Notes under the pieces: generated by a model
What the model was told of the DNA's origin: nothing
The model's input: the letters and a program-made list of their open reading frames with translations, nothing else
Databases searched by the model: none
Source of the DNA: Lineus longissimus
Lineage: Eukaryota > Nemertea > Pilidiophora > Heteronemertea > Lineidae
Length of the DNA: 64,000 nucleotides
Reading direction: 5' to 3'
Assembly (NCBI RefSeq): GCF_910592395.1
Contig: NC_088313.1
Span: forward strand, 16,818,437 to 16,882,436
Translations under genes and position numbers: made by a program
Part shown: one piece after another, positions 54,871-64,000 of the stretch
How the letters are laid out: every line of letters starts with the position of its first letter
Position numbering within the stretch: position 1 is the first letter of the stretch

Positions 54871-54955
54871 AAAGAAGGGGGACCTGGGGCCCGGGGGGGG
54901 GGGGTAGCAGGGTATGCGGTACCCCCCCCCCCCCCGGGCTCCAGGTCCCCCTTTT
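54871..54955. repeat. GC-rich hairpin with long G and C tracts
   Basis: Left arm (aaagaagggggacctggggc, then a run of G's) and right arm (a run of C's, then gggctccaggtcccccttt) are near-perfect reverse complements around a loop of about 12 bases (gcagggtatgcg). It could form a stable hairpin or G-quadruplex/i-motif. Confidence 0.85.
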
Positions 54956-55067
54956 CTATTCTAAGGGTTTCACACTGTTCCTCTTGTTACAATGAAGCCA
55001 TTTCATTATGCTTTTTGCCTACATTCCCTAGCAGCCGCCCATAGACTACCGCCAAGAACAAGTGGCA

Positions 55068-55484
55068 TTAGAGTTCGTCTACCTAGGTGCCACACAGATT
55101 GCAGGCCTAGGCCTACCTCCCTCAAGAAGGTGAAAACGCGTATATCCAAAGCTGCGGCTGCCCTAACTAGGCCTATAGACTGAAAAGAATTTGGCGCGAC
55201 AGAAACATCTCAATGACGTCATAACTCCAACTTCTGAGGTCTTTGGTGATCTCAGTGTACCGTTCTTATGCGGCAGAATTGTGGACCATGAACACCGAGA
55301 TCGAGAAACGGATCAACGCATTTGAACTTATAACTCCACTCTACATCCCACACCACCGACATCCAATTAATTAGAGAACGGTCATGACACCCAGTAGCCT
55401 ACATCGGGCATCACGACGGCTTCCTAACCGTTGCCAAGAAGAAAACGCTTCAGTGGTTCGGCCATTTGTCTCGAGAGCCAAGGG
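55068..55484 (+). pseudogene. Decayed LINE, C-terminal end of reverse transcriptase
   Basis: Three frames in order give fragments typical of the thumb and C-terminal region of RTE/CR1-type LINE reverse transcriptases: EFVYLGAT (from 55071), VKTRISKAAAALTR then a WKRIWRDRNIS-like stretch, SVYRSYAAELWTMNTEIEKR (55251 on), and KKKTLQWFGHLSREP (about 55435). Known elements carry 'F.YLG', 'RI.KA..A...L', 'YG.E.WT....E.RI..FE' and 'L.WFGH..R' in this order. Frame changes and stops show it is dead. The endonuclease and the polymerase core are absent. Confidence 0.8.
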
Positions 55485-55713
55485 AACACTAGGAAATACA
55501 GAGTGGAGGGTAGCCGCCGAAGCGGCCGTCCATTTTTTTAAAGAGAATTTGGCTGATGCACCACAGTCACTTGAGCTTGTAAACATTGTTTATCACCAGT
55601 ACAAATTCATAGGCCTATCCGATTCCTCAGATGATCACATTCACCTGAGTTCCCATTGAATGGTTTATCACCAGTATGAATCCTGGCTAACAGAAGCCCA
55701 AGGCTTGGATCTA

Positions 55714-55733
55714 CCCCCCCCCCCCCCCCCCCC
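55714..55733. repeat. Poly-C tract
   Basis: About 20 C's in a row followed by tcccc; prone to length error in assembly. Confidence 0.9.
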
Positions 55734-55866
55734 TCCCCAGGACCCCCTTCACAAATCCTACAGGGGGACATCCCTTTTTTAAAAAATCTGAAACTGCAAG
55801 TCCACACGCATTCGTATTTCCCGCGTATAGGAACTCGTGAACTGATGGTGGCGTCACCTGTTATTT

Positions 55867-55919
55867 CTAGAAGAACTCCAACATCCCTTAATGTGTACAT
55901 CGATGATGTAACAAATCGC
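55867..55919. repeat. Single arm of the 51410 fold-back family
   Basis: Starts ctagaagaactccaacatcc and ends gtaacaaatcgc, matching the left arm at 51410-51460 with scattered changes. No opposite arm was found nearby. Confidence 0.75.
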
Positions 55920-56228
55920 ATTGGAAAGAGACATTGATCAAATTTCAGAAAAAATGACGTTTTTACTGTCTCGGCTGAGTAGATTGCTCCCTGCTTTAGG
56001 CGCTTCATATTTCCAAAGTTTGAGGTATATTTCAAATGAAAAACAAAGCATATTTAGCATGAGAAAATGCAGAAATTGGGGATTTATGATGACTCTTCTT
56101 AGGCATAGCTCGCTTGGTATGTGCACTAGCCACTAGTATAGCCTATAGGGTATACAGGATGTCCCATAAAAAATCAACACGTGTATGATGTATGTATCCT
56201 TGTATTGCTGACAGGTGATCCGGAACGA

Positions 56229-56353
56229 GTTTACAATCCCCGATCACACCCCAAAAAAAGGTCATCGGTTGACTAACCAAACACCACTGTTCAATGCATT
56301 TATAGTTGAATGCGATCAAACTACGTCATTTCCGATCGGGGATTCTAAAGTTT
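56229..56353. mobile_element. Small MITE, copy B (inverted relative to copy A)
   Basis: Begins gtttacaatccccgatca and ends gatcggggattctaaagttt. The interior is the reverse complement of copy A (53597-53697) plus about 25 extra bases. It lies about 200 bp upstream of the MRPL34 coding exon. Confidence 0.8.
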
Positions 56354-56556
56354 AGCCCTTCATACGGCCTAACTGCAGAATAGCCGGGACAGTAGTAGCT
56401 CTGTACATTATGTACACTCTGTCCCTCTGTACATTATGTACACAAATCGAAAATCAGCCAGTGGGTAGTCGTGCATCGTGTCTGTGATGTGCCGCTCTCT
56501 TTCAGTATGGAATAGTCTGTTATCGTAAACACTTCAACAACTTGTTTCCATTCCAG

Positions 56557-56860
56557 GTCCTTTCAACCAGCTCTGCTCATTGGAAGACAGCACTCGCTAT
56601 CTTCCAACATGTCCATTCTGCAGCCAAGGACATCAGTCACATCTCCAGGACCTGGTTTTGAGAAGGGATTACTTTGCCCCAACAAACAATCATTTTTGAA
56701 CGGACAACAAATCCGAACAAAGCGCATTAAACGTGTTTACCGCCCTAGTGCACTGAAGCGGAAGCATAAACATGGACTAACTAAGCGCACATCGACTGTT
56801 CCACAACTTGAAATACTCTGGAGGAGAGTTTTAAAAGGACGCTGGAACTTGCACACGTAG
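56557..56860 (+). CDS. MRPL34: Mitochondrial ribosomal protein bL34m, main coding exon
   Basis: Large-subunit mitoribosomal protein. The exon follows a good acceptor (cttgtttccattccag|g, 56556/56557) and ends at the TAG at 56858-56860. The first in-frame ATG is at 56609 (83 residues, MSILQPRTSV...); the frame is open back to the acceptor, so translation might begin in an upstream exon. The C-terminal half, VYRPSALKRKHKHGLTKR then ST..LEILWRRVLKGRWNL, matches the conserved bL34 pattern YQPSN.KRK.KHG...R.STP....L.RR..KGR. The N-terminal part is Ser/Arg-rich with few acids, as expected for a mitochondrial targeting peptide. Length (83-100) fits human MRPL34 (92). Two poly(A) signals, AATAAA at 57202-57207 and 57212-57217, follow about 340 bp downstream. 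The upstream exon was not found. Confidence 0.88.
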
Positions 56861-57201
56861 TGTGAGGCCTTCAGTTCAAGAGACACAAACATTTTATGAT
56901 CATTCAGTGTATTTGAGAGGCGTATGACTAGTGGTTTGAACGGACAGAGAACACTGTTGGACTTGGGGAGATTTTTCACACAATGTTGACCAAAGGCAAT
57001 GATGTTGTTTTTGATATCTCTGATTGCAATCAGGAACTTTTTCTGGCATTTGGTTTGAAACTAAGACCTTACTTAGGATTTAATATCGATTTAAAATTGC
57101 ATGGATGAGATTTGAAAATGAGGTATCGGTGACATCATGGTCACCCTATGTCATGGTGGCTTTTTGGTTGACACGAACTAGAATATTGCACCAATTTCTT
57201 C

Positions 57202-57217
57202 AATAAATATGAATAAA
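57202..57217 (+). terminator. Candidate poly(A) signals of MRPL34
   Basis: Two AATAAA hexamers five bases apart (57202-57207, 57212-57217), about 340 nt after the MRPL34 stop. Confidence 0.45.
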
Positions 57218-59439
57218 AGCTGCAGTGATATCAACAAATTTGGCATCTCGGTGAAAGTCATTTGTTACAATACTTTTTTTACTGGTATAAATGTGTTATG
57301 AAAATCTTGCCCTGTATATTGATAGTTTCAAGCTGGGAACAGACAGGTGAATAAAGGCGAAATCTCACATACTGTGAATAAAATTAAACTGTCTCAATCG
57401 TACTAGGTTCAGAGAAAAGGTTAGATCAGAAATATTTTGTTGACCCCTTGTAGCTTCCAGATAGATACACCAAGCATTGTTCACCCATGTCTAGGTCAAC
57501 AGACACATTGTCAGTGTCACAACCAGTCCAGAGGCATCTGACATGCTTCTCAAGCCAGACATTTTTGGGTTCAAAAGACAATACTTCATCTGGTCCAGCC
57601 TCACTAGGCACTGCTATCAGCATCGCACTTCACCCAGGTTCAGGCTCCTAGGGACAATATCCGTTCCGGTCCAGAGATCAACCCAGATTCAAGTTCAAAG
57701 AGAGGAGACACACCAGGCAGGTACAGGTACTGGGCTATCAATCAAGTATTCCGCCGTTGATTCACTTCAAGAATTTTTTAAGGCAATTCTTCATCTGCAA
57801 AAAGATGAGTAGTCCAGTCCTTCGTGCCAGTTATCCAAATTCTAAGCTTAGCTCTCCAGGTGAAAGGCCCAGTAACTAATGGAGTGTGGAACCATTATCA
57901 TGATTATGGTGCAGAATACAACTCTAGTAGTAAACGTAAAGACGGCATCTAGACGATTTGACAGTATTTAACAACAAAATGCGTAAATATAATTTTGCCG
58001 GCACTGCCCCCCAAGGACACGGGCACATCAGGATGATGTTGTGTGTAATTTTCTTTATTGAATTGAGACATCCCGCAAGTGTCAAACGCACAACGATTTG
58101 ACAGAGTTGTCGAAACCAATTAAAGTTAAACTTGGAACTGTCCCAGTTTCGTTGTTAATTAGTGTGAGTAACCGGGATACGCCTTATCAAATTCCAGGAA
58201 CAAATAATTTGTCCTCATTCCAAACGAAAGATGATGAAAGAATCGAAAGAGGGGACGGGCGCCACTTTTACCGGGAAGCGATGTTTTGAATTTTTATTTT
58301 ATTATTCAGCCAAACCTTTTTCTAGGTGGTGCGAAACCACAGACGACGGTAATATAGAACCTCGCCTTAGGAAGAACAACACCCTTGTCACCGTCAGTTG
58401 GTGTCCATGCAATAGAAATGGTTATGATCCTGATGTGCTAATACGGCTGTCCAGTTGTACGATGTACGTTACACTGAAAAGGTCAAAACTAATGTCCTGT
58501 TGCTGTCACATCAAGGCCCAGCACAGGTTGTGACAATGGCGAAACTGTCGCTGGCACAATAAGCCCCACACGGCCCTTGGTTGTAGCAATGATGCCCATG
58601 TCGCTACCTTTCGTCGCGGGACTAACGACGACGGCTAGCAGAATAAGAGCCCTTTGCACTGTCTCTCTGCTGCAGGTGACCCGATACCTGACATCTCAAT
58701 AACAGGATGTAATTTTTCGAGTGATGAGTAGATGATAGTGTATGATCGAAGATTAGGAGACTCAATCAAGCCAACAAAAACCTTATCTACAAATTTAATT
58801 AACTTATATTTCGGTTGTAGTTTTTCCCATGCAACAATTGCGTCTCATACATGACTATTTTAATGAGACGTCATGAATTTGATTCATCAAATTCTTTGTC
58901 ATACAATTAATAGGTCACCACTCCCCGGAAGAATGATTGAAATGTCTCAATCTTGTGACGTCAGGTCGTCTGTCTTGTATAAACACTCTCCACACATCAT
59001 CAAACCATGAAAAAATAGCAGGCTTACTGTGTCAATAGATATCCATCTCTGCATGGAGTTTGGGTTGGAGAAATCGGTGGCGGTAGCGCATATATAGGTC
59101 TGGCGTTTGGCTATTGAGCCAACACACTTGCACAAAGTGACGACCTGTTTACATATAAATATACCCAACAGAGAATACTTGTATTTTCTTGTGCAAAACG
59201 TTCCTGCTGGATAAAGATCGCATAAACGTAGACCAACTGACTCAAACTATTGATCGCAAACTTCGTTTTGCTGGTGAAACTAATAATTGATGAGCTTAGC
59301 TTGACGTATTTGTAATTGGATTATAACTACAGTACTCTTCATTTCGGAGGAAAGTGAAGGTTGCGAGGAGCAGGCGGCGAAAAATCTCGTTCACTCGGCA
59401 GAAGTCCGCTTGTCGGGCCCAGAGACTGTCCGCGTAAAA
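57218..59439. other. Spacer with no recognised gene
   Basis: Open frames at 57543-57812, 58098-58289 and 58231-58533 were inspected and match nothing known to me. The last 100 bp include the presumed 5' UTR of the next gene. Confidence 0.45.
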
Positions 59440-59499
59440 ATGTCACAACTCGGGACAGCCTTTGTCCTTATCCTCCTAGGGACAATAGCACAAATACAG
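59440..59499 (+). CDS. First exon of a secreted or membrane protein (signal peptide only)
   Basis: ATG in good context (gtaaaaATGTC) opens 20 codons, MSQLGTAFVLILLGTIAQIQ, ending at CAG|GTAAGA, a strong donor in phase 0. The hydrophobic core FVLILLGTIA followed by AQIQ is a textbook signal peptide with a likely cut after the alanine. The rest of the gene is not identified; a candidate acceptor at 59608 (tttctttgcag) leads within ten codons to a stop, and another at 59623 (cgctttcag) keeps a 68-codon open frame of uncertain value. The remaining exons probably lie further right, possibly beyond the window. Confidence 0.55.
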
Positions 59500-61218
59500 G
59501 TAAGACATAACAAGGAAATCTTTATCGAATTTTTTATGGAACCAATTTTAGATATTTCAGACGATCTTTAATAATAAGAGTTGCATGATACTTTCTGTTT
59601 CTTTGCAGCAGATTCCCGCTTTCAGACCGTCAAGCGCATGACGACACAACATGTGTTTCGGTCTCTCAATTACATAACTCAAGTAATGATGATAGTTAAC
59701 TCTCTTCATGTTTTAGTTAATCGGCAAAACTGCCTGTTATTGATACGAAAAGCAAATTCGAGGCAGAAAAGGCGATCGACGACGCTGTATTTGACTGTTC
59801 TCACGGACCTCTTCAAATTGTTCACCAGTTGAAGTGACGGTGGTTCAGTGTTTTCTTGGGCTTTGTGCCGCATTAAAAAAAGACTCTAGTGAGTCTATAA
59901 GTGGCCAGTGTTACCCTTAACAACACTTCTGGTGATTTTCAGTGCACTGGGCTGGTTTTCATACACCGGCCGGGGCGTTTAAATTTTCATTTGGGTCACT
60001 CGTTAAGTTTTGAACATACAGTGCACATGGCTCGAATTTTTCTCATGGCATGGCCCTATATGATATTAGTTGAATAAGGTAAAGCTCCCCGTCAAAGCAA
60101 TCAGTGTGAAATGGCCTTTTTCGGATGGAGCCCAGCTGCCGCCGGTATCAGCTATCGAAATGAAAATCAAACTAGGTACTTGCAGAAGCACATGTTGAAA
60201 CCATGCCACTTCGTATTATAAGAGAAGTGCACCTTACGAAAAAGTAATATGAAGAAAGGAAAAACTCTATTCTCGACCTAATTTTTTCGAAGTGTTACAG
60301 AATGAAATATCCTGTCAGGGGCGTTTGACGATGCCGCTAGTCAGGATATCCGAATGTGGGCAGGTATTCAGCATGGCCTACTCATCTTAACAGGCAATCT
60401 ATAAAAAAATAATCAAACTGCCGAGTTGCACTCTCAGTTATTTTGAAAGGTGAGTACGTACTAGTTGAATGCTGCAAGGACAAGTACCCTTTCTATCCTG
60501 TGATTTGAAAATAGTGTGTTTATGACCTTTCTATTGCTGCAAGTCTATCACAGCGCGTCTGGCTGCTGTCTTCATAACGGCTCCTGTTGGAGTTAACAGT
60601 AACTTGCGCAGCGTAAATTGTCATTTCTCAAGCAAATGGCAACAGACTAAAACTAAACGCTCCAAGTTTTGATCAAAACCAGTTCAGCCTTTCGTAGTTG
60701 CAAGTGAGTTGCGATGATCTGGATAACTCGTCGATGGGTAAGGGCCGACGCGGGCGACTACAGCTAACCAAGAACGACGCCGGGTCGGAACAGCATGCAG
60801 CGTCGCAGTTTATTTTCTCGTGTTTGCTCTCTTTAAAAGTCGCTTACATCTATAGGATTAAGTCGAAAAAGTAGGCTACTGACCTATCAATCACAAACAG
60901 TTAGTGTTTTTCTTACCGACTTGTATCATATTTACATACAGGTGTTGCTTTACCTCTCCATGCCCAGCTAACTCAATCAACATGAAACCCTGACACTAGC
61001 AACAGGTTTCTGAATTACATAGTCGGGGGTATTTTATGCAAGCAGGATAGTTGCTGAATTGCAGGAAGACAGAGATATCAAGTTGCATTGCAACTCAAAA
61101 CTAAGTTAACGCAAATACATACAAACATCTCTGGTTTTACTCTTTTTGATGTGTTAGAGTTGTGATTCAGAAAGGGTTACGGCTCCAGCCTGTTCCTGAG
61201 ACGCAGACGATAGTCTTT

Positions 61219-61333
61219 CTACCAAGCTTGCTCCGTCATATAACTTGGTAAACCAAACACGCTGAAAGTTTTCGTCCCTCCGTCTGGATGGTATGTTGTC
61301 ATCAAGGCGAGGCGCATGTTTCGCCAACACAAA
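61219..61333 (-). CDS. Possible terminal exon of an unidentified protein
   Basis: After a candidate acceptor (gaaatcag|ttt, 61334/61333) a minus-strand frame encodes a Met-Arg start then LALMTTYHPDGGTKTFSVFG and LPSYMTEQAW, ending at a TAG at 61221-61219. It joins in phase to the open stretch at 61463-61682 if the donor there is GT|GTAAAC, giving a 129-bp intron. The peptide looks protein-like but I do not recognise the family. An alternative frame is also open here, so the call is weak. Confidence 0.25.
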
Positions 61334-61462
61334 CTGATTTCGATGAAGTCAAGTAGTTGCATATATTATCTTCCTCAAAACTGTCGAGTAGTGGTGCGTC
61401 AATGCTTTTCCTATCAAGCTGAAACAACAGGCCTACTGTCATGACTGTTCGTTGAAGTTTAC

Positions 61463-61682
61463 ACATCTTCTCGGAATGTAAGTGACATAGCATAGTTCAT
61501 TGTTCCGCCAACTATAAACTGCAGGTAGACTCCTGTGCAGTAGACTCCTGTGCAGTTCATTTCGTCATCCTGATCGTCCTTTCGGGCGACAGGATGGGGC
61601 CGGTCCACTGCGTCAGGAGTGTACCAACAGGTGAACTCATGTAAATTTTCAGCGGATTCTGATTGGATATTTATATTTTACA
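61463..61682 (-). CDS. Possible internal exon of an unidentified protein
   Basis: A minus-strand frame without ATG at its left end stays open for about 70 codons, with Cys- and Asp-rich composition: EFTCWYTPDAVDRPHP, KDDQDDEMNCTGVYCTGVYL, QFIVGGTMNYAMSLTFRED. An in-frame 15-bp tandem duplication (plus strand about 61526-61555) repeats CTGVY, so the frame was kept. Candidate acceptors near 61663 are weak. Family unknown. Confidence 0.3.
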
Positions 61683-62662
61683 CTATTTGCACCAGGAAGT
61701 GACAAACAAAAATGAAAACAATTTATTTCACGAAATACATTGTATCGATTGGATGAGATATGTTGCAAGTAGTCGACAATGACTCATCGCCTATAGGCTA
61801 CATCCTCCAGTCCTTATTTAGGTAAAATTCTTCCAAGATTCATTCGAGTCGGGATGTGCGCCTATTAACCTCGTCCCTCCTACTAAATTTGTCTTAGGGA
61901 CAAGAATGGAAGCCAACTTCAACATAGTCTTTCAGCCACTAACTTCCTTTTCTTCGACATAAATACATTTCGTCTTCGCTCGGTTGTTTACACAACCATC
62001 AGGCAATCCATTAAATAAGCCAATGAAAGAACGAACAGAAATAGCGGTAGCATTTTCTGCACGTAAAACAAGGACTATGAAAGGTACAATATATACTAGT
62101 AATTGGCAATTCAATATTTTTGTTCGTTTTAAAAGGTGAATTAATGGGGCTACCGCCAGGTGAATGAGGTTTTCTGAAACATCTTGAAGATATATCGGAG
62201 GTAACTCATGAACAAGTCTTGTCTGCGATCTTGCCACGCATTTATACGTCAACTGAAAAAGTGCAATCACCTAGCAGACTGTTGCACAGCACAGGTCGAT
62301 TCACATTATCTAAAGATTCGGAAAGAAAAGTAAAGTCCAACAAATGGTTCAAATGGATTTTGTTGTAAAAAGTACAAAGTACTTTAAGAACTTAAGACAC
62401 CTGAAAGAGTGAATTGCGTCTGTCTGGATTTTTATTTTCAGTCCCGGTACTGAATTGCGTCTGTTGAATCTTCCAGTTAAATTATTTAAATCATGGGATT
62501 AGACGTATGAAGAATCAAAAGATTAGATAATTTCTTTCATAGCGGCACTTCAGGGAAGGGAAGTCAAAGTTGGAATGTTATATTCAATGAATATCTCCCT
62601 ATTTGTTCATTTGACGTTAAAGCAATTTTTTATGTCCTTTGCTAAATGAGTTACTCATAAGG

Positions 62663-62832
62663 CCGGTGTGACAGCGGATATAGTCCCCCTGGAGTCATAG
62701 TCCGGTAGCATTGTATTTGACCAATTAAGCAGCATGATCTATTGTACCGCTAACCCTAACCAAAACATTTAGCAATGCGGACTATTGTTACACGGACTAT
62801 CAGCCCTAGGACTACTATCCCCGTCACACCGG
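62663..62832. mobile_element. 170-bp MITE with about 24-bp terminal inverted repeats
   Basis: Left end ccggtgtgacagcggatata and right end (reverse complement ccggtgtgacggggatagta) match at most positions. No coding capacity. Its right edge abuts the hairpin cluster at 62835. Confidence 0.7.
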
Positions 62833-62834
62833 GT

Positions 62835-63064
62835 CTATTTGGCAAGCCGCTCGCCGAACAGGCATCTTTTTTTGTCCTGTTTGGAGAGCCGCTTGCCAAA
62901 CAGCACTAAAAAACCACCCTGTTCGGCCAGCCGGGCTGGCCAAACAGGTAAAAAATCTACCCTGTTTGGCGAGCTGGAGACTTTACTTTAATATTAATGA
63001 GTTCGGCTCTCCATTCAGGACAAGAGAAAGTCGCTGTTTGGTATTAGCCGGGCTTGCCAAATAG
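62835..63064. repeat. Cluster of short GC-rich hairpins sharing one core
   Basis: Imperfect palindromes of 27-31 bp built on a tgtttggc-agcc core occur at 62835-62861, 62877-62903, 62919-62947 and 63034-63064, plus a half-site at 62961-62977 (cctgtttggcgagctgg). The third, ctgttcggccagc then cgggctggccaaacag, is nearly perfect. Spacers are A/T-rich and 15-30 bp. The plus-strand open frame across it is a by-product. Confidence 0.8.
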
Positions 63065-64000
63065 TCACTTCCTACTTTATAATCGGTAATATGGTTTTGG
63101 AACCGTCCTTATATATACATATATATACGCAATAAAAATATATGTAAAGAATTCGTGCAACAATATATACTTCATTTCTTCTGGATCATTGATTCTTAAG
63201 TGCTTTTTTATATTTTTTCATACATACACTTCCTCAAGTCAAACCATATTCAGAACAAAATAGCACATCATGTCAGTGCACTGCCTTTCTAACTACATGT
63301 AGTTATATCTCTACATCTGCCTCAATTGATCGCAAGTAGACCACATAATGCTCTTCAGACCAGACCCAGAAATATCGTCTATGATGTTCTTATATTAAAA
63401 TAAAGAGTTCTATCTGTGCAATGTATTATCAGAGCGCGTGCTTTGTTCCCCGGACATTCTATCCTCAAATTGCTACGCCGGCATTATATCCTGGACGCTC
63501 CCCTTTCAATACAATGTACATGAAGTGTGGCTTGCGTTCATTCTACGCTACCTGGATTTCAATTGATAGTCATCTTATAAAGATCAAGACAACAATGTGT
63601 TTGACATGTGTAAAGCAAAAACGCTTCTTGCCGAGATCATTGCTTGTCATTTTGCACAATATTGCACAAGAGCCATCAAATGTGACCTATATACCGTACA
63701 TGCATAAGCAATATGGTATTAAACCATATATCTTTCATTGAGTTATGGTTAATAGGTATCTCGCCTGTTCAGAATATTCGCTCACAAAACTGATAATGGG
63801 CCGCAAATAATGATATATTATCATTGGGCTATGACTTTTGTGAAATATTACTTACAAGTATGTATACCTTGAAAGTAAAAAGCACTGCTATGGTCGTTGC
63901 CCCACATTTTTCATTTTGATGGTAAAATTGTAGGCCTCTGCGCTGTTCCATATCATTTTGCTAATCTTTCTCAACGTATGACTGATACCACTGAAGTTTT
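63065..64000. other. Right flank with no recognised gene
   Basis: AT-rich, with a tatatata-type stretch near 63111-63127. The 106-codon frame at 63421-63741 has no splice context or family resemblance. Confidence 0.45.

Noticed and set aside
55384-55659. 91-codon plus-strand frame
   Set aside because: It overlaps the LINE relic in a different frame; the LINE-like peptide words lie in other frames and explain the sequence.
59581-59832. Plus-strand frame as exon 2 of the signal-peptide gene
   Set aside because: The best acceptor leads to a stop within about ten codons in the required phase; the other option gives a non-protein-like tail. Left unassigned.

Overview
The window is animal nuclear DNA, most likely from a marine invertebrate. 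Genes are split by many short GT/AG introns and the spacers are AT-rich and full of small fold-back and inverted-repeat elements. Predicted proteins keep the length and order of their animal orthologues. The intron-rich gene set (including an MXD-type Myc antagonist), the many 'aggccta' motifs and the type of MITE-like repeats suggest a deuterostome such as an echinoderm or hemichordate. This is an inference; no species marker was seen. There is no bacterial, viral or CRISPR signal.

Layout. 1-7.5 kb: no gene recognised. 7.6-11.3 kb (-): five exons of a MAX dimerization protein (MXD/MAD), with SID, bHLH and zipper; the last exon is not found. 11.6-13.6 kb: tandem repeats and a tRNA-like sequence. 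13.6-31.3 kb: a gene-poor stretch with MITEs and a 762-bp element with terminal inverted repeats. 31.4-36.8 kb (-): a two-exon calcineurin-like metallophosphoesterase. 39.0-43.0 kb (-): complete ten-exon V-ATPase subunit B. 43.7-45.9 kb (+): complete five-exon HPDL, head-to-head with V-ATPase B. 47.0-51.35 kb (-): complete eleven-exon ZCCHC4 (rRNA m6A methyltransferase), tail-to-tail with HPDL. 51.4-56.4 kb: a dense repeat zone with hairpins, direct and tandem duplications, MITEs and a decayed LINE. 56.6-56.9 kb (+): MRPL34. 59.4 kb (+): a first exon with a signal peptide, from a gene that probably continues to the right. 61.2-61.7 kb (-): possible unidentified exons. 62.7-63.1 kb: a MITE next to a cluster of hairpins.

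The confirmed genes are housekeeping or regulatory: transcriptional repression opposing Myc, lysosomal and vesicular acidification, coenzyme Q head-group synthesis, rRNA methylation and mitochondrial translation. They do not form a functional cluster, and no clearly new multi-gene system was found. The most unusual material is the repeat zone 51.4-56.4 kb with its exon-like reading frames, the hairpin cluster at 62.8-63.1 kb, and the enlarged N-terminal domain of HPDL. All exon joins were made by reading splice consensus and frame by eye; transcripts were not available.
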